DNA of 64,000 bases from Molossus alvarezi (GCA_037176705.1 CM073893.1:30293182-30357181), one strand, 5' to 3'; counted from the stretch's first letter, positions 1-11,850 are shown. The notes: generated by a model from the sequence alone, not told the origin. A program made the numbers and translations.

Positions 1-129
1 TACCCAGCAAAGCTATCATTCAAAATAGAAGGTCAAATAAAGAACTTCCCAGACCAAAAAAAAAAAGGCTAAGGGAATACATTAGCACCAAACCAACACT
101 GCAAGATATTATGAAAGGACTGCTGTAAT
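1..129 (+). pseudogene. L1 ORF1 protein, C-terminal end (partial)
   Basis: Frame 1 from the window edge reads YPAKLSFKIEGQIKNF, then a lysine run and a tail ending IMKGLL before the TAA at 127-129. This is the end of the C-terminal domain of L1 ORF1p, the RNA-binding trimeric chaperone of the L1 ribonucleoprotein. The same block recurs in the ORF1 copies near 43570-43714 and 48600-48719 (AKLSFKI, then a KPVLYEML-like tail), which supports the call. The coiled coil, RRM and most of the C-terminal domain lie upstream of the window. Confidence 0.88.
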
Positions 130-163
130 TAGTGGAAGAAAAATAGAACCACACTAAACAAAA

Positions 164-3100
164 ATGGAAATAAATAAGTACATATCAATAATCACCTTAA
201 ATGTAAATGGATTGAATGAACTGATAATAAGACACAGAGAAGCTGATTGGATAAGAAAGCAGGACTCATATATATGTCCTTTACAAGAGACCCACCTCAC
301 AACAAAAGACTCACACAGGTTGAAAGTGAAGGGATGGAAAAAATCTTCCAAGCAAACGGAAAGGAAAAAAAAAAATTCTGGGGTAGCAATACAATACTCA
401 TATCTGATAAAATAGATTTCAAAATGAAGGCCATCACTAGAGACAAAGAAGGCCAATACATAAGATTGAAAGGATCTATCCAACAGGAAGATATAACCTT
501 GGTAAACATATATGCACCCAATATAGATGCACTAAAAATATATTAAAAATCTTTTGGAGGACATCAAAGGAGAAATAAACAGCAATATAATCATAGCAGG
601 GGACTTCAACACCCCACTGATATCACTGGATAGTTCCTCTAGACAAAAAAATTAGCAAAGAAACATAGATTCTAAATGAAGCACTAGACCAAATGGATTT
701 AACAGATATCTACAGGGTATTAAACCCCCAAATTGCAGAATTCACATTCTTCTCAAGTGCACATGGAACATTCTCAAAGATAGACCACATGTTAGAACAC
801 CAACTAAGTCTCTACAAGTTCAAGAAGACTGAAATCATATCAAGCATGTTCTCAGATCACAATGGCATGAAACTAGAAATCAATTGCAACAAGAACATTC
901 AAAGACATTTGAACAGATGGAGGCTAAATAGCATGATATTAAACAATGATTGGGTTACTGAGGAGATCAAGGAAGAAATTAAAAACTTCCTGGAAACCAA
1001 TGAAAATGAACACACAACACAAAATCTATGGGATGCAGTGAAAGCAGTTCGGAAAGGGAAGTTCATAGCACTACAGGCCTACCTCAAGAAACAAGAAAAA
1101 TCTCTAATAGATTATCTAACCTCACAACTTAAATAACTAGAAAGCAAACAAAAAGAAAACCCCAGAGCAAGTAAAAGGAAGGAAATAGTAAAGATCAGAG
1201 CAGAAATAAATGACCTAGAGGCCAAAACAAAAAACAAACAAAAAAACCACACAATTAAAAGGATCAATGAAACAAAGAGCTGGTTTTTGGAAAGATAAAC
1301 AAGACTGATGGACCTTTAACTAGATTCACCAAGAAACAAAGAGAGAAAACCCAAATACAGAAAATCAGAAATGAAAGAGGAGAAGTAACAACTGACACCA
1401 CAGAAATACAAAAGATTGTTAACAAATACTGTGAACAATGATATGGAAACAAATTCAACAATCTAAGTGAAATGGACCAATTTCTAGAACTGGACCTGGA
1501 AGAGATAGAAAATTTGAACAGACCAAAGCAACTATGGAAATTGAAGATATAATTAAGACTCTCCCAGCAAACAAAAGCCCAGGCCCAGATGGCTTCACAG
1601 GGGAGTTTTACCAAACATTCAAAAAACTAACACCCATTCTCCTCAAACTATTTCAAAAAACTCAAGAAGAAGGAAGACTTCCAAACACGTTCTATGAGGC
1701 CAGAATAATTCTAATTCTAAAACCGGAAAAAGACACTACAAAGAAAGACAACTATAGGCCAATATTCCTGATGAACATAGACGCAAAAATCCTGAACAAA
1801 ATACGAGCAAATCAAATCCAGCAATACATCAAAAGAATTATTCACCATGACCTAGTGGGATTCATCCCAGGGATGCAAGGCTGGGATATTCGCAAATCAA
1901 TAAATGTGATACACCACATAAACAAAATGAAGAATAAAAACCACATGATCATATCAATAGATGCTGAAAAAGCATTCAACATAATCCAGCACAGATTTCT
2001 GATAAAACCACTCAGCAATGTGGCAATAGAGGGATCATATCTCAACATAATAAAGGCCATATATGAAAGAACTACAGCTGACATCATACTTAACGGGCCA
2101 AAAAAAAAGTATTTCCCTTAAGAACAGGAACAAGACAGGGATGCCCATTTTCGCCACTCTTATTTAACATGGTACTGGAAGTCTTAGTCAGACACAGCAA
2201 TCAGACAGGAAGAAAAAAATAAAAGGGATCCAAATTGGAAAGGAGGTAGTGAAACTGTCATTATTTGTATATGACATGATATTATACATAGAAAACCCTA
2301 AAGACCCCATCAAAAATCTACTCGACTTAATAAATGAATTTGGTAAAGCAGGACGACACAAAATTAACATCAAGAAATTGACGGCATTCTTATACAGCAA
2401 TGATGAACTCACAGAAAGAGAAACTAAAAAAACAATCCCATTTACCATTGTGGCAAAAAAAATTAAGATACCTAGGAATAAACTTAACCAAAGAAATAAA
2501 GGACCTATTCACAGAAAACTACAGGTCATTGAAAAAGGAAATAGAGGAAGGTATAAAAAAGTAGAAGCACATACCTTGTTCATGGATTGGAAGAATTAAC
2601 ATCATTAAAATGTCTATATTACCCATAGCAATCTATAGATTCAATGCAATCCCCATCAAATTATCAATGACATATTTCACAGAACTAGAACAAATACTTC
2701 AACAGCTCGTATGGAACCAAAAATTCCTGAATAGCCACAGAAATCTTGAAAAGAAGGACAAAGTAGGTGGGATCACAATACTGGATATCGGGTAATACTA
2801 CAAAGCTACTCTAATCAAAACAGCCGGGTACTGGCACAAGAACAGGCATATAGACCAGTGGAACAGAACAAAGAACCCAGAAATGGACCCAAGACATTAT
2901 GATCAATTAATATTTGACAAAGGGGGCAAGAGCATACATGGAGTAAAGACAGCCTCTTTAACAAATGGTGTTGAGAAAATTGGACAGCTACATGCAAAAA
3001 AAAAAAAAAAAAAAAAAAAGAAACTAGACCATTAACTTACACCATACACAAGAATAAACTCAAAATGGATAAAAGACTTAAATGTGACTCGTAAATCCAT

Positions 3101-4005
3101 AAAATCCTAGAAGAAAATGTAGGCAACAAAATTTCGGACATCATGCACAGCAGAATTATCACTGATACATCACCTCAGGCAATAGAAACAAAGACAAAAA
3201 ATGAACACATGAAGCCACATCAAACTAAAAAGCTACTGCACAGCAAAGGATACAATCATCAAAATGAAAAGGCAACCCATTGTATGATAGAGCATAATTG
3301 CCAATAATACATCAGATAAGGGGTTAATTTCCAAAATATATAGAGTGCTCACACTACTCAACAAAATGAAGACACAGAACCCAATTGAAAAACGGGCAGA
3401 GAAGCTAAATAGACACCTCTCCAAATAGGGCATACAAATGGCCAAGAGACATACGAAGAAATGTTCATCATCACTAATCATCAGAGAGATGCAAATCAAA
3501 ACAACAATGAGGTATCACCTCACACCTGTCAGAATGGCCGCCATCAACAAATCATCAAACAACAAGTGTTGGCGAGGGTGTGGAGAAAAGGGGACTCTAG
3601 TACTCTGCTGGTGGGAATGCAGACTGGTGCAGCCATTATGAAAAACACTATGGTGTTACCTCAAAAAATTTAAAATTGAACTTCCATTTGACCCAGTGAT
3701 CCCACTTCTAGGAATATACCCTAAGAAACATGAAACACCAATCAGAAAGATTATATGTACCCCCATGTTTGTAGTAGCACTATTTACAATAGCTAAGTAC
3801 TGGATACAGCCCAAGTGTCCATCCAGTAGATGAATGGATAACAAAGCAGTGGTACATATACACAATGGAGTACTACGCATCTGTAAGAGAGAAAGATCTC
3901 TTATCCTTTGAGATGACATGGAGGCACCTGGAAAGTATTATCCTAAGCGAAACAAGCCAAGGAGAAAAAGACAAATATCACATGATCTCACTTATTTGTG
4001 GAATA
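164..4005 (+). pseudogene. L1 ORF2 (endonuclease-reverse transcriptase), decayed
   Basis: ORF2 encodes the L1 endonuclease and reverse transcriptase that carry out target-primed reverse transcription. The start at 164 gives MEINKYISIITLNVNGLN. Endonuclease blocks follow: LQETHL (frame 2, about 278-295), AGDFNTP (about 596-617) and [10 protein letters not shown] (about 850-880, frame 3). The RT region at 1534-2121 (frame 1) contains SPGPDGF and the first catalytic block ISIDAEKAF. The second block, normally FADDM, reads FVYDM near 2263-2277, so one catalytic aspartate is gone. The C-terminal region at 3438-3641 keeps a cysteine cluster (CWRGCGEKG, then CWWEC). Frameshifts occur near 366-400, stops near 544 and 1134, and more beyond, so no functional protein can be made. 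Confidence 0.92.
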
Positions 4006-4246
4006 TAATGAACATAACAGTCTGAGAAATAGAGTAGACTCAGAGACGTGGAAGGCGGGTACAGACTGACAACCCTCAGAAGAGGGGGTGGTGGTGGGAG
4101 GGAAGTGATAAACCACAGAACTTACATGCATGTACGCATAACCAATGGACATGGACAACAAAGCTGGGTACGGGGTGGGTGTGATGAAGAGGAGGGTATC
4201 AATGGGGTAAAAAAGGAGAAACATTTGTAACAAAAATAAATTAGTA
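4006..4246 (+). other. L1 3' UTR with polyadenylation signal
   Basis: After the ORF2 tail (MISLICGI, then stops) comes a G-rich block at 4085-4102 and again at 4169-4195, the stretch CATAACCAATGGACATGG, and AATAAA at 4235-4240 before an A/T-rich tail. The same arrangement (CATAACCAATGGACACAG, then an AATAAA) is found at the end of the HAL1-like element at 43945-44056. That similarity suggests both were copied by related L1 machinery. Confidence 0.8.
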
Positions 4247-4261
4247 AAAAATTTTTTAAAA

Positions 4262-5330
4262 AATCTTGCCATCTGTGACAACATGGATGGATCTACAGTA
4301 TATTATGCTAAGTGAAATAACTCAGGCAGAGAAAGACAAGTACTATATTGATCCCATTGCAATAACATGGTTATTATTTAACAGGAAAGGAATAAAGGGA
4401 AGATTAGCTAATTTATACTCCAGGTCTGTTCCCTGATAATTGGTGGGGGAAGGAACTGAACAAAGACAGTTTTAGACACATGGCCAGTAAAGTCTAAGTG
4501 ACATGGGAGGTGCCTACCTGTCCATCACACCTGGGAGCAAATCAGTGGCCAGAACAGGCATGGCCACTGTAAAGGTGAGAAACCTCAATATTTACTCTCC
4601 TCGACAAATGTAAGCTTGCTCTTGCTCTCTTTCTCCCTCTGTCTTCCTTGCTGCCCCAAGCCAGACTGCTTGTGGGATTCCTAGGCCCTGCATTTCCCCA
4701 CGTGGCACACAGCCATGTGGGATCCAAAAAATGAATTAATGGACTAAATCTACACCATTTCTAATGCCTGATCTGGATCCAGCTACACCATGGAGCAGAC
4801 ACTCTGGACTTTGGCCCTATTCTTAAAGGACTGGACTGAGGGAACCCGGATGCCACAACCCCAGAAATATGATTCCATGTCAATAAAAATCATTCATTTC
4901 CCAGTAGAGGCTTCTGAATATGCTTATTCTGACTGCACCCCAAGAACTTCCTGCCCCCAAGACTTGGAGGGATCTTGCCCCTTCATCCCTCTGGTAACAA
5001 TCTGACTTCACTTATATGTGTAATCTAAAATAAATAAATAAATAAATAAATAAGCAAAAAAATACAAAAAACAAACAAACAAACAAAAAAACCAGACTCA
5101 TACATACAGAAACCAAAAGGATTGCTACCAGAGGGAGGGTGCAGGGGATGGGTGACAGAGGGAAGGGAACAGGGTCAATAATATTGGGATGACACATGAT
5201 TACTATAATTAGTGGGTCATCACATTGTAAGGTATGGAAATGGCAGATTACTAAATTGTACACCTGAAACTAATATCACTAATATAATATTGTATATCAA
5301 CTATATTTAAATATTTTTAAAAAAATTAAC
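4262..5330 (+). mobile_element. Older L1 3' end, split by an LTR-like insert
   Basis: The left part (4262-4357) has the typical end of ORF2: ACAACATGGATGGA, then ATTATGCTAAGTGAAATAA and AGAAAGACAAGTACTATA. The text resumes at about 5006 with CACTTATATGTGTAATCTAA and runs through a G-rich 3' UTR to GTACACCTGAAACTAATAT and an A-rich end near 5330. Uninterrupted L1 copies join these two halves directly, so the DNA between them is an insertion. A short ATAA repeat (about 5029-5053) and a CAAA-rich run lie in the 3' part. Confidence 0.85.
4358..4999 (+). mobile_element. Probable solo LTR inserted in an L1 3' end
   Basis: About 640 bases interrupt the L1 3' end. The insert is GC-richer than its surroundings. 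It can be read from TGCAATAACATGG to CCCTCTGGTAACA, giving TG...CA ends, and has a polyadenylation signal AATAAA at 4882-4887 about 115 bases before the right end, as in an R-U5 arrangement. No internal viral gene is seen. The flanks do not show a clean short duplication: L1 around the site should read TGATCTCACTTAT, but the left flank has TGATCCCAT and the right TGACTTCACTTAT. Exact ends and the ERV class are therefore uncertain. The family was not recognised. Confidence 0.5.
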
Positions 5331-5389
5331 AAGTTTTATTTGCTTTCATAAAAGCTAGTAGTTTTCTAAAATTAAAAGTTTCACATGTA

Positions 5390-5652
5390 AAAACTAATTT
5401 AGCCCTGGCCCGTTTGGCTCGGCATTTAGAGCGTCAGCCTGCGGTCCAGAGAGACCCGGGTTCGGTTACCACTAAGGGCATTTACCTCGGTTGCAGTTTG
5501 TCCCTGGCCCTGGTTGGTCGTGCGGGTGGCAACCACTCGATGTGTCCCTTCACGTCGATGTTTCTCTCTCTCTCTCCCTCCCACTCTATCTGCACAAAAA
5601 ATGGAAAAATGTCCTCGGGTAAGGATTAAAAATAAAAAACAAAACTAATTTA
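5390..5652 (+). mobile_element. VES-type SINE, long-tail subtype, with 12-bp TSD
   Basis: A tRNA-derived SINE at 5402-5640. It has a pol III A-box-like TTTGGCTCGGCATTTAGAGC, a B-box-like GGGTTCGGTTACC, a body with GTTGCAGTTTGTCCC, a TC-rich tract, then AATGTCCTCGGGTAAGGAT and an A-rich tail. Perfect target duplications AAAACTAATTTA lie at 5390-5401 and 5641-5652. It is a mobilised RNA pol III transcript, not a working tRNA gene. Confidence 0.95.
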
Positions 5653-8279
5653 TTTTATTATAAAGTAAAAGAAAAAAAAAAAAAAGTAAAGAAATCAAAC
5701 CCTGTGATATGACACATGGAAGTAAGAGCGTGACCAAAAAAAAGAAGAAGAAAGAAGACATGTTTTCTTTTGTCAAGTAACTAGTAATTCTATACAGGGA
5801 TATGTTCCATCTATAAATTGAACTCAAAATGGAAGATTACACTTCAAATTCGTAATTTAACCCTAAGCAAGAAGAGACTTATTTGTCACATCATCTTCTC
5901 TAAATATAAACTTGAGATTGTGAGGCATTATTTTTAATTTGTGAAAAATAAAACAATAAAACCATGGGATGAAAGCAATATGTAACACAGACCAAATTTG
6001 GACATCACACACCCAATTGCACATCTAAAGACTATCAAGTATTGATACTTTTGATAGTCACAAAAAACAGAGCAAAGAAGCTGCCATGTAAAATCTTAAA
6101 AGGTATGAAAAAATGGTCTTTGAAAATTTTGCTCAAAAATGTTAACAATATGATACAAAATACCAAGGAATATTAAATAAGGGTAAAAATGGTAACATGT
6201 ATAATTATTTGTAATTATTTAGTCATACAGGTACATGACATTTTCATTTGATGTTGTTTATTCACATATCCATTGACTTCATAAAAGCAACTGCTCATGA
6301 TATGAGCCATTATTAAATGTCATTAAAATCAGAAAGAGTAAATCTTTGTGTGTCTATGATGAATATGTCAACTCTTTCTCACATCTGAAGTAGGTATTGT
6401 GTTTATTATTTTAGTCCTAATGGAGAGTAGCCACTTGAGTTGATATATCATGATAAGTGCTTTATAGTAAGACTTAATACATCATTCTTCACATTAAAAG
6501 TTATATTCTTTGTACTACTTTTTTATTTTAAATTGTTTTTAAGATTCATATCTACTTGTAATTCTATGTGTAAAATATTAATTTATAATCGTGCTAAGAA
6601 TATACACATATTCTTTGTTTTATTTACTATTGTAATTACTAATAGAGTGATGCAAAGATATTTAAATCTCGGTAAATAGTCATCCCAACACCCATTTCTT
6701 ACATCTCTGGATTTTTTTGTTTGTTTGTTTTTTAATGGAAGTAGCTCTGATTAAGATGCAAGTGAGATACCAATGTTAAATATAGGGGACAGCTAGATAA
6801 TGAAAAGAATTCCTGAGTTTAAGACTTATCATTTTACTGCATAGGAGGAAAAAAAAAATCATACTATTAGGGACTACTGTTGTTTTTTCTTTTCTTTTTT
6901 TTTTTGTATTTCTTTCGTAAAATTTTTACTCATTTACCCTGCTAATAACAAGTATCATTGAGGTTGTGTTCCCATTAACAATACTGATATTTCTAACTCT
7001 AAGACAAAAGTACATGCCAGCTAAATAAAATATATCCTAGTGAATCTATCCTTATAGCCATAATCATCTCGTTTATTATCCCTCTAATATTTGATTCCTA
7101 TTAATATGACACAGAACAAAGTGTGATACACAATTTCAAAGAAAATATAAGAAACAGATAATCTTGTTAAAAATGTTTGTATCACATTGACTAGCAGAGA
7201 TGTATTATTGCCTCAACCATATTTATACATAAGAGAAAGTTATTAGAGATAAGGGAAAGAAAGACGTTAGAAATAAGTAAGACATAAAATATAATAAATT
7301 TTCTAGGCAGCAGAAAATTTATTTTCATAAGAGTTACTCTATTTTGTCCAGACCTTGTATGATCACAATAACATTTTTTCAATTATTACAACTGTCTGAT
7401 TTGAATCACACTAATGTTTCCCCATTTTTCTGCAGGCTGACTATAAAAAATTTGATGTGTTAATCAAACTATATCTACAAAAAGTTGATGCTCTTTTATT
7501 CTATGGACACTAAATCAATTTTCAAAACAATATTGTTAACTGGCTGTAATAATAAAAGTATAATAATAGTGGTTAAAGATAACTTCCTACTAATAGAAAC
7601 CAAGAAAGAAGTTATTTCTCCCTTTTACAGTGGTTTTCTTTAAATTAACTTAAACTGGCATTTGTCAATGCTGAGATCTTTTCAGCCTGGCCATTGATTA
7701 TCGTTACAACCTGTAAAATACTTAAAAATTGTACATTTCACATTTGAATAATAAAACGTGAAACACTTATAAGGAGAGAGAAACTGTGGCTCCTTAAAAG
7801 AGATGAAGAATCAAGATTTCCAAGTAGGATTTTGGGTGGGTGTGAAGAAACTCTAAGAAATTCAGGTGCCATTTCACACCCTCTCACTTCTCACAAATGA
7901 GTCATTGGGGTGATTTGGGAATGATCAAATTTGATAAATATCTTAATGCAAATACTTTTGGATTTCAGTTTTTGAAAGCTGCAAAACACTACTTCCAACA
8001 TAATTACAGCTACATAAAAATACAGAAAAGAAACCCTTCAGATTATTCAAGAAAAATAATGAAAATGGCATAACACTGGAGAGAGAGAAAAATGAAGATA
8101 TTAATAATCATCTGAGGTAGATATTATTAGCATCTCCTATTAACTGATAACACTTTTGAGAGTTTGATTAGGGACTTCTATATCTAGTACCTATGATATC
8201 TAAAAACACAGCCAGTTTTTAGAAAACTAATAAATATTTAAATTTAGCCACAAATATTAAAAAAAAAACACACACAATA
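5653..8279. other. AT-rich tract, no gene or repeat recognised
   Basis: No reading frame with homology, no RNA gene and no clear interspersed repeat was recognised. Short homopolymer tracts are present, for example A-runs near 5671-5685 and T-runs near 6884-6905. The ORFs here are short and consistent with chance in AT-rich DNA. Ancient, highly diverged repeats could be hidden. Confidence 0.6.
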
Positions 8280-8440
8280 TAACAAGGCATAACTTTTGGG
8301 ATGTAACAGTGAATAAAATAAAATCTGCTTGCTTAGATCTTCTATTCTGGTGGGAGAGAAAGATGAAACAACTATTGCTGAGAAGTGTCATGAAGAAAAA
8401 GAAAACAGGTTTAGAAGGACAACACAAGAAAAAATAAATA
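8280..8440 (-). mobile_element. Possible L2-like ancient repeat fragment
   Basis: The run ATGTAACAGTGAATAAAATA, then CTTAGATCTTCTATTCTGGTG and GAGAAGTGTCATGAAGAAAA, resembles a mammal-wide pattern (aacagtgaacaa..., cttacattctagtggg..., gtgctatgaagaaaa) seen in old L2-type copies. It is too diverged to place firmly, and the strand is a guess. Confidence 0.35.
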
Positions 8441-8885
8441 AAAATTATTTACATAATATAGAGTTTAGAGACAGTACTCATTGGGTCTCTTACAGTCATA
8501 AACATTTTGCTGGTGTGCCTGGCTGCAAACCCCTGACCACTAGACTATTTCTCATATTTATTTTTCAAGTTTGAGAGATGAGGTCATTTGTCTCCCTTCC
8601 TTGGATGAAGAACAGGCTTGTTAAATGATTGCAATAAAAGTAGCAATTCCTCAAATTCAGTGCTCCTCAGCTGTGATGCACCTGCTGCTCATGCAGCATC
8701 CACCTGGGTTCATCATGTTGCCCCTCTGAGACTTGGGGGCAAGGAGAACCAATGCAAATATGCTGACACTCATGTTCCTTTCTGTGTTGTGAGTAATGAA
8801 GACATGTGTTTATTCCCTGAGAGTCGTATGACTTCTGCTGGCATCCATGAAACCATACATAATAGGCTATCTTTGTAAGTAGGCT
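8441..8885. other. No feature recognised
   Basis: This is moderately mixed-composition sequence. Two overlapping 86-codon frames on opposite strands (8618-8878 and 8667-8927) show no known domain. A GC-richer patch at about 8670-8750 could be part of an old, unrecognised repeat. Confidence 0.4.
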
Positions 8886-9225
8886 AAAAACAAATCTCAG
8901 AGAAAGACAAATAGCATATGATCTCACTTATATGTGGAATAATAAACGATATAGACTGATGAACCAAATAGAACCAAAGTCATGGATACACAGTGATTGA
9001 CAGATGTCAGAGGGGAGGTGGCTGGGGCAGATGAGAGGATGAAAGAGGTGAAGGGAATTGCCACAGAACCTACTTACCATAGCCCAGGGACACAGTCAAC
9101 AATGTGGTATGGGCCAGGGGGAGGGGAGGGTGGGTCTGGCTGGAGGAGGGGAAGGGAGGTAGAGGGTGGGGTGGGTATTGTAGTCATCTGTAATAACATC
9201 AAAAATAAAATAAAAAGTAAAAAAT
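8886..9225 (+). mobile_element. L1 3' end (ORF2 tail and 3' UTR)
   Basis: It begins with AGAGAAAGACAAATAGCATA and GATCTCACTTATATGTGGAA, the classic L1 ORF2 tail. A G-rich 3' UTR follows (GGCCAGGGGGAGGGGAGGG near 9111-9131), then TGTAATAACATCAAAAATAA and an A-rich tail. The copy is heavily 5'-truncated, as is usual for L1. It is a sibling of the 3' ends at 4006 and 43860. Confidence 0.85.
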
Positions 9226-9810
9226 CCAAGCCTAAAAAGTACAGCTCAAATTTTGTCATCAAAGGGATTTTCCTTCTCTACCATCCTTTAGGGCCATGCT
9301 ATCATGTAAGTTACTTAAGGAATGAGATGTATCTCTTAAAATACTCGTTCTAACTCTCTGCAAGGTTATTGCTCTATCAGGGAGAGAAATTTAAACCATT
9401 ATTCTATAAAATTTTAAATAAAAAACAAAGTATTATTCCAAATTTCTAATTGGGCAGATTCCCAATGAAGTAATTAATTAACTAGTCAACAATTTAAAAT
9501 TATATATATATATAAAATTTGGGGAAAGTTAGAAAAAAAAAACATGATCAGACATACAGTTTTATACTGATTCATGGACTGTGGCTAATGAGTCAGATGG
9601 ATAGCCAGGGGTTTGAATATCAAAGAAAAGAAAAATTCCTCCAAAGATTCATACTTTCCTGAGGAAACACTTACTATGTTTTTGATATTATGTCAGAAAG
9701 TTATAGCTTGCAAGTGAAAGTATTACTTTGTTATTATCTACATTTGTAGATTAAATACTATTTAAAGAGAACTGTGCCAAACTGACAAGGAGTGGATTGT
9801 GATGGCTGTT
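9226..9810. other. AT-rich tract, no feature recognised
   Basis: It contains a short TA run (about 9500-9512) and an A-run near 9534-9542. No gene or interspersed repeat was identified. Confidence 0.55.
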
Positions 9811-9829
9811 ATATATATGTATGTATGTA

Positions 9830-9892
<63 letters not shown>

Positions 9893-9940
9893 TCATATAT
9901 ATCTGTGCGCGCGCGCGTGTGTGTGTGTGTGTGTGTGTAT
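9811..9940. repeat. Composite microsatellite: (TA)n, (TATG)n, (TG)n, (CG)n
   Basis: An almost uninterrupted alternating purine-pyrimidine tract of about 130 bases runs TATATATG, (TATG)n, (TG)n, a long (TA)n at about 9844-9884, (TATG), then GCGCGCGCG and (TG)n. Such tracts can slip in replication and can adopt Z-DNA or cruciform forms (established for these sequence classes). Reading frames through it are artefacts. Confidence 0.97.
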
Positions 9941-10493
9941 CTAGAATGCTGGCTGATATAGATTTTGATATCAAAAGTGATCCCAGAGACACAGAATTTT
10001 AAGGATGTGTTATTTTAAATTTTCTGGAATTGGTTTTTCATCTGATTTGATTTAAGAACACCAATGGTCCTGGTTCTATTGATAAACAGAGCATTGCTAG
10101 TCTGTAGTATGATATGTGAAAGCAGTTACTCAAAATGTTGCCTTTGGATCACTATAACTGATGGCCTATAGAAGATGAGGTTCTGTAAGCTTTCTGAAAG
10201 AGGGTCTAGAGGCCCAAAATGGAAAAAAAAATCAAAGGGATCTGAAGCAGTATAGATGCTTTTCTCCTGGATTTTATGAAACAAATTATCTACAGAGAAT
10301 AATAGTCAGCCACCTGAATTCAAAGTCCTCCATCCAACAACCACAAAGAATTAAAGTCTGCAAACAATTTTTTAGCTGGTAAAAAAAGTCCAAGTATCAA
10401 ATGAGATCATGGCCCTTTCCAAAGTTTGACTCGTCTAACTTGTGCCTGGACCCTTAACCCTAAGAAATTGTGAAATAATAAATTCGTATATTT
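9941..10493. other. No feature recognised
   Basis: Ordinary AT-rich sequence. No gene, RNA or clear repeat was recognised before the L1 3' end that starts near 10494. Confidence 0.55.
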
Positions 10494-10870
10494 TTGTTGA
10501 ATTTATTGGAGTGACATTGGTTCACAAAACCATACAGGTTTCAAGTGTACAACTCAATAAAGCATTATCTGCACACTGCATCGTGCATGTGCACCCATCA
10601 CCCCAAAGTCTCTTTCTGTCCCCATTTATCACCTCTTCGCCCAATTCTCTCTACTCCCAACCCCCTTTCCCTCTGGCTAGTCCCACACTGTTATCTGTCT
10701 GTACGTATGTGTAAGCACATATATATTCGTGCTTAATCCTTTCACCTTCTTTCGTCTAGCTTCTCGATGTCCCGCCCATCGGACAGCTGTCAGTCTATTC
10801 CATGTAAGCTGCTTCTCAGTAGAGTGGTTTATACTTGTTCATATTCATTTTCTTGGAGGGTCTTGTTTGG
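10494..10870 (-). mobile_element. L1 3' end, minus strand
   Basis: The plus strand reads GAATTTATTGGAGTGACATT, GGTTCACAAAACCATACAGG, GTGCACCCATCACCCCAAAG, then CCTGGCTAG-like and ACAGCTGTCAGTCTATTCC. This is the complement of a mammalian L1 3' UTR of the kind common in bats. Read on the minus strand it ends at the left with the A-rich side. Confidence 0.75.
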
Positions 10871-10899
10871 GAAATAGAATATCTTATCATAGAGAGTAC

Positions 10900-11850
10900 A
10901 GATAAAGATGAAACTTTAGAAAAATTAGACATAATTCACATACCATTACATTTATCCACATAAAATGTACAATGTAGTGATTTGTGTTAGGATCACAGGT
11001 TGTTCAACCATCACAACTACCATACTCATTAGCAGTCACCACTCACTCCTTTCTTCTGCACCTAGAAATCAACATTTTACTTCATTTCTATAGGTTTTCC
11101 TATTATAGACATTCCATGTAAGTAGAATCACGTGTCATTTTGTGTCTTGCTTCTTTCACTTAGCATAATGTTTTCAAGGTTTATTCATATTGAGAATCTA
11201 TGAATACTGCATTTATTTTCATGAATGAATATTACATTGCATGGATAAACCACATTTCTTTATCAATTAGACTACTAATAAACACTTGGCTTTTTTCATC
11301 TTTCTGGCTAATATGCATAGTACCTCTATGAACACATTACATGTTTCTTGTGTACAACAATGGACCTGTGTACAGCGTGGGGACACATGTTTTTAATTCT
11401 CATGGGTATATGCCTAGAAATGGAATTTCTGGGTCATATGGTAACTTGATGTTTAACATTTTGAAAAAAACATTTTACAAAACAGTTACACCATTGTATA
11501 TCACCGTTAGCGGTATTTGAGAGTTTTAATTTTTACACGTTATTTCCAATTCTGTTATTATATTTGTTTTTAAATTAAAGCATTCTAGTGGATGTGAAAT
11601 GGTATTACATAATGGTTTTAAATTCTATTTCCTCAATGACTAATGATGCTCAGCACTTTTTCATGTGCTTATTCACCGTTTGTAAATCTTAATTGGAAAA
11701 ACTTTTATTTAAATTCTGTGTCTATTTTGAAATCAGTTATATATCTGTTTATTATCAAGTCTTAAGATTTAAAAAAATATATTCTGGGTACTAGATGCTT
11801 ATCCTTACCAGATATCTAAGTTCCAAATATTTTAATGCATTTTGTAAATT
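10900..11850 (-). mobile_element. Older L1 3' end, minus strand
   Basis: The complement of the ORF2 tail and 3' UTR of an old L1 is visible: TTCTTTCACTTAGCATAATG, TTTTCAAGGTTTATTCATATT, AATATTACATTGCATGGATA and AATGGAATTTCTGGGTCATATG. All of these are well-known blocks from the L1 ORF2 C-terminal region. There are many substitutions and no usable frame. The left end carries AAATGTACAATGTAGTGATT, typical of old L1 3' UTRs. Confidence 0.8.

Larger units (their letters stand above)
1..4246 (+). mobile_element. LINE-1 (L1) retrotransposon, 3' part: ORF1 tail, ORF2, 3' UTR
   Basis: The window opens inside an L1. In order it shows the last codons of ORF1 (stop at 127-129), a 34-base spacer, an ORF2 reading from the ATG at 164 through endonuclease, reverse transcriptase and zinc-knuckle regions, and a G-rich 3' UTR with AATAAA at 4235-4240. 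The order and protein motifs are those of mammalian L1. The copy is old: ORF2 is spread over all three plus frames with many stops, and an A-run at 2997-3019 interrupts it. The 5' end lies outside the window. An older L1 3' end follows directly at 4262, so this copy probably landed in or beside it. Confidence 0.95.

Noticed and set aside
4790..5005. 71-codon plus-strand frame as a small gene
   Set aside because: It lies entirely in the LTR-like insert, has no motif and is interrupted in meaning by the polyadenylation signal region.
1..5330. A potentially active L1
   Set aside because: ORF2 has many stops and frameshifts and a lost catalytic residue, and the 5' end is outside the window.
5402..5480. 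tRNA-like sequences with A and B boxes as tRNA genes (here and in each SINE)
   Set aside because: The heads do not form a full tRNA with acceptor stem, are joined to SINE bodies and A tails, and are flanked by target duplications. They are SINEs.
9762..10002. Frames with Tyr-Ile and Thr-His repeats on both strands
   Set aside because: They are translations of the TA/TG microsatellite.
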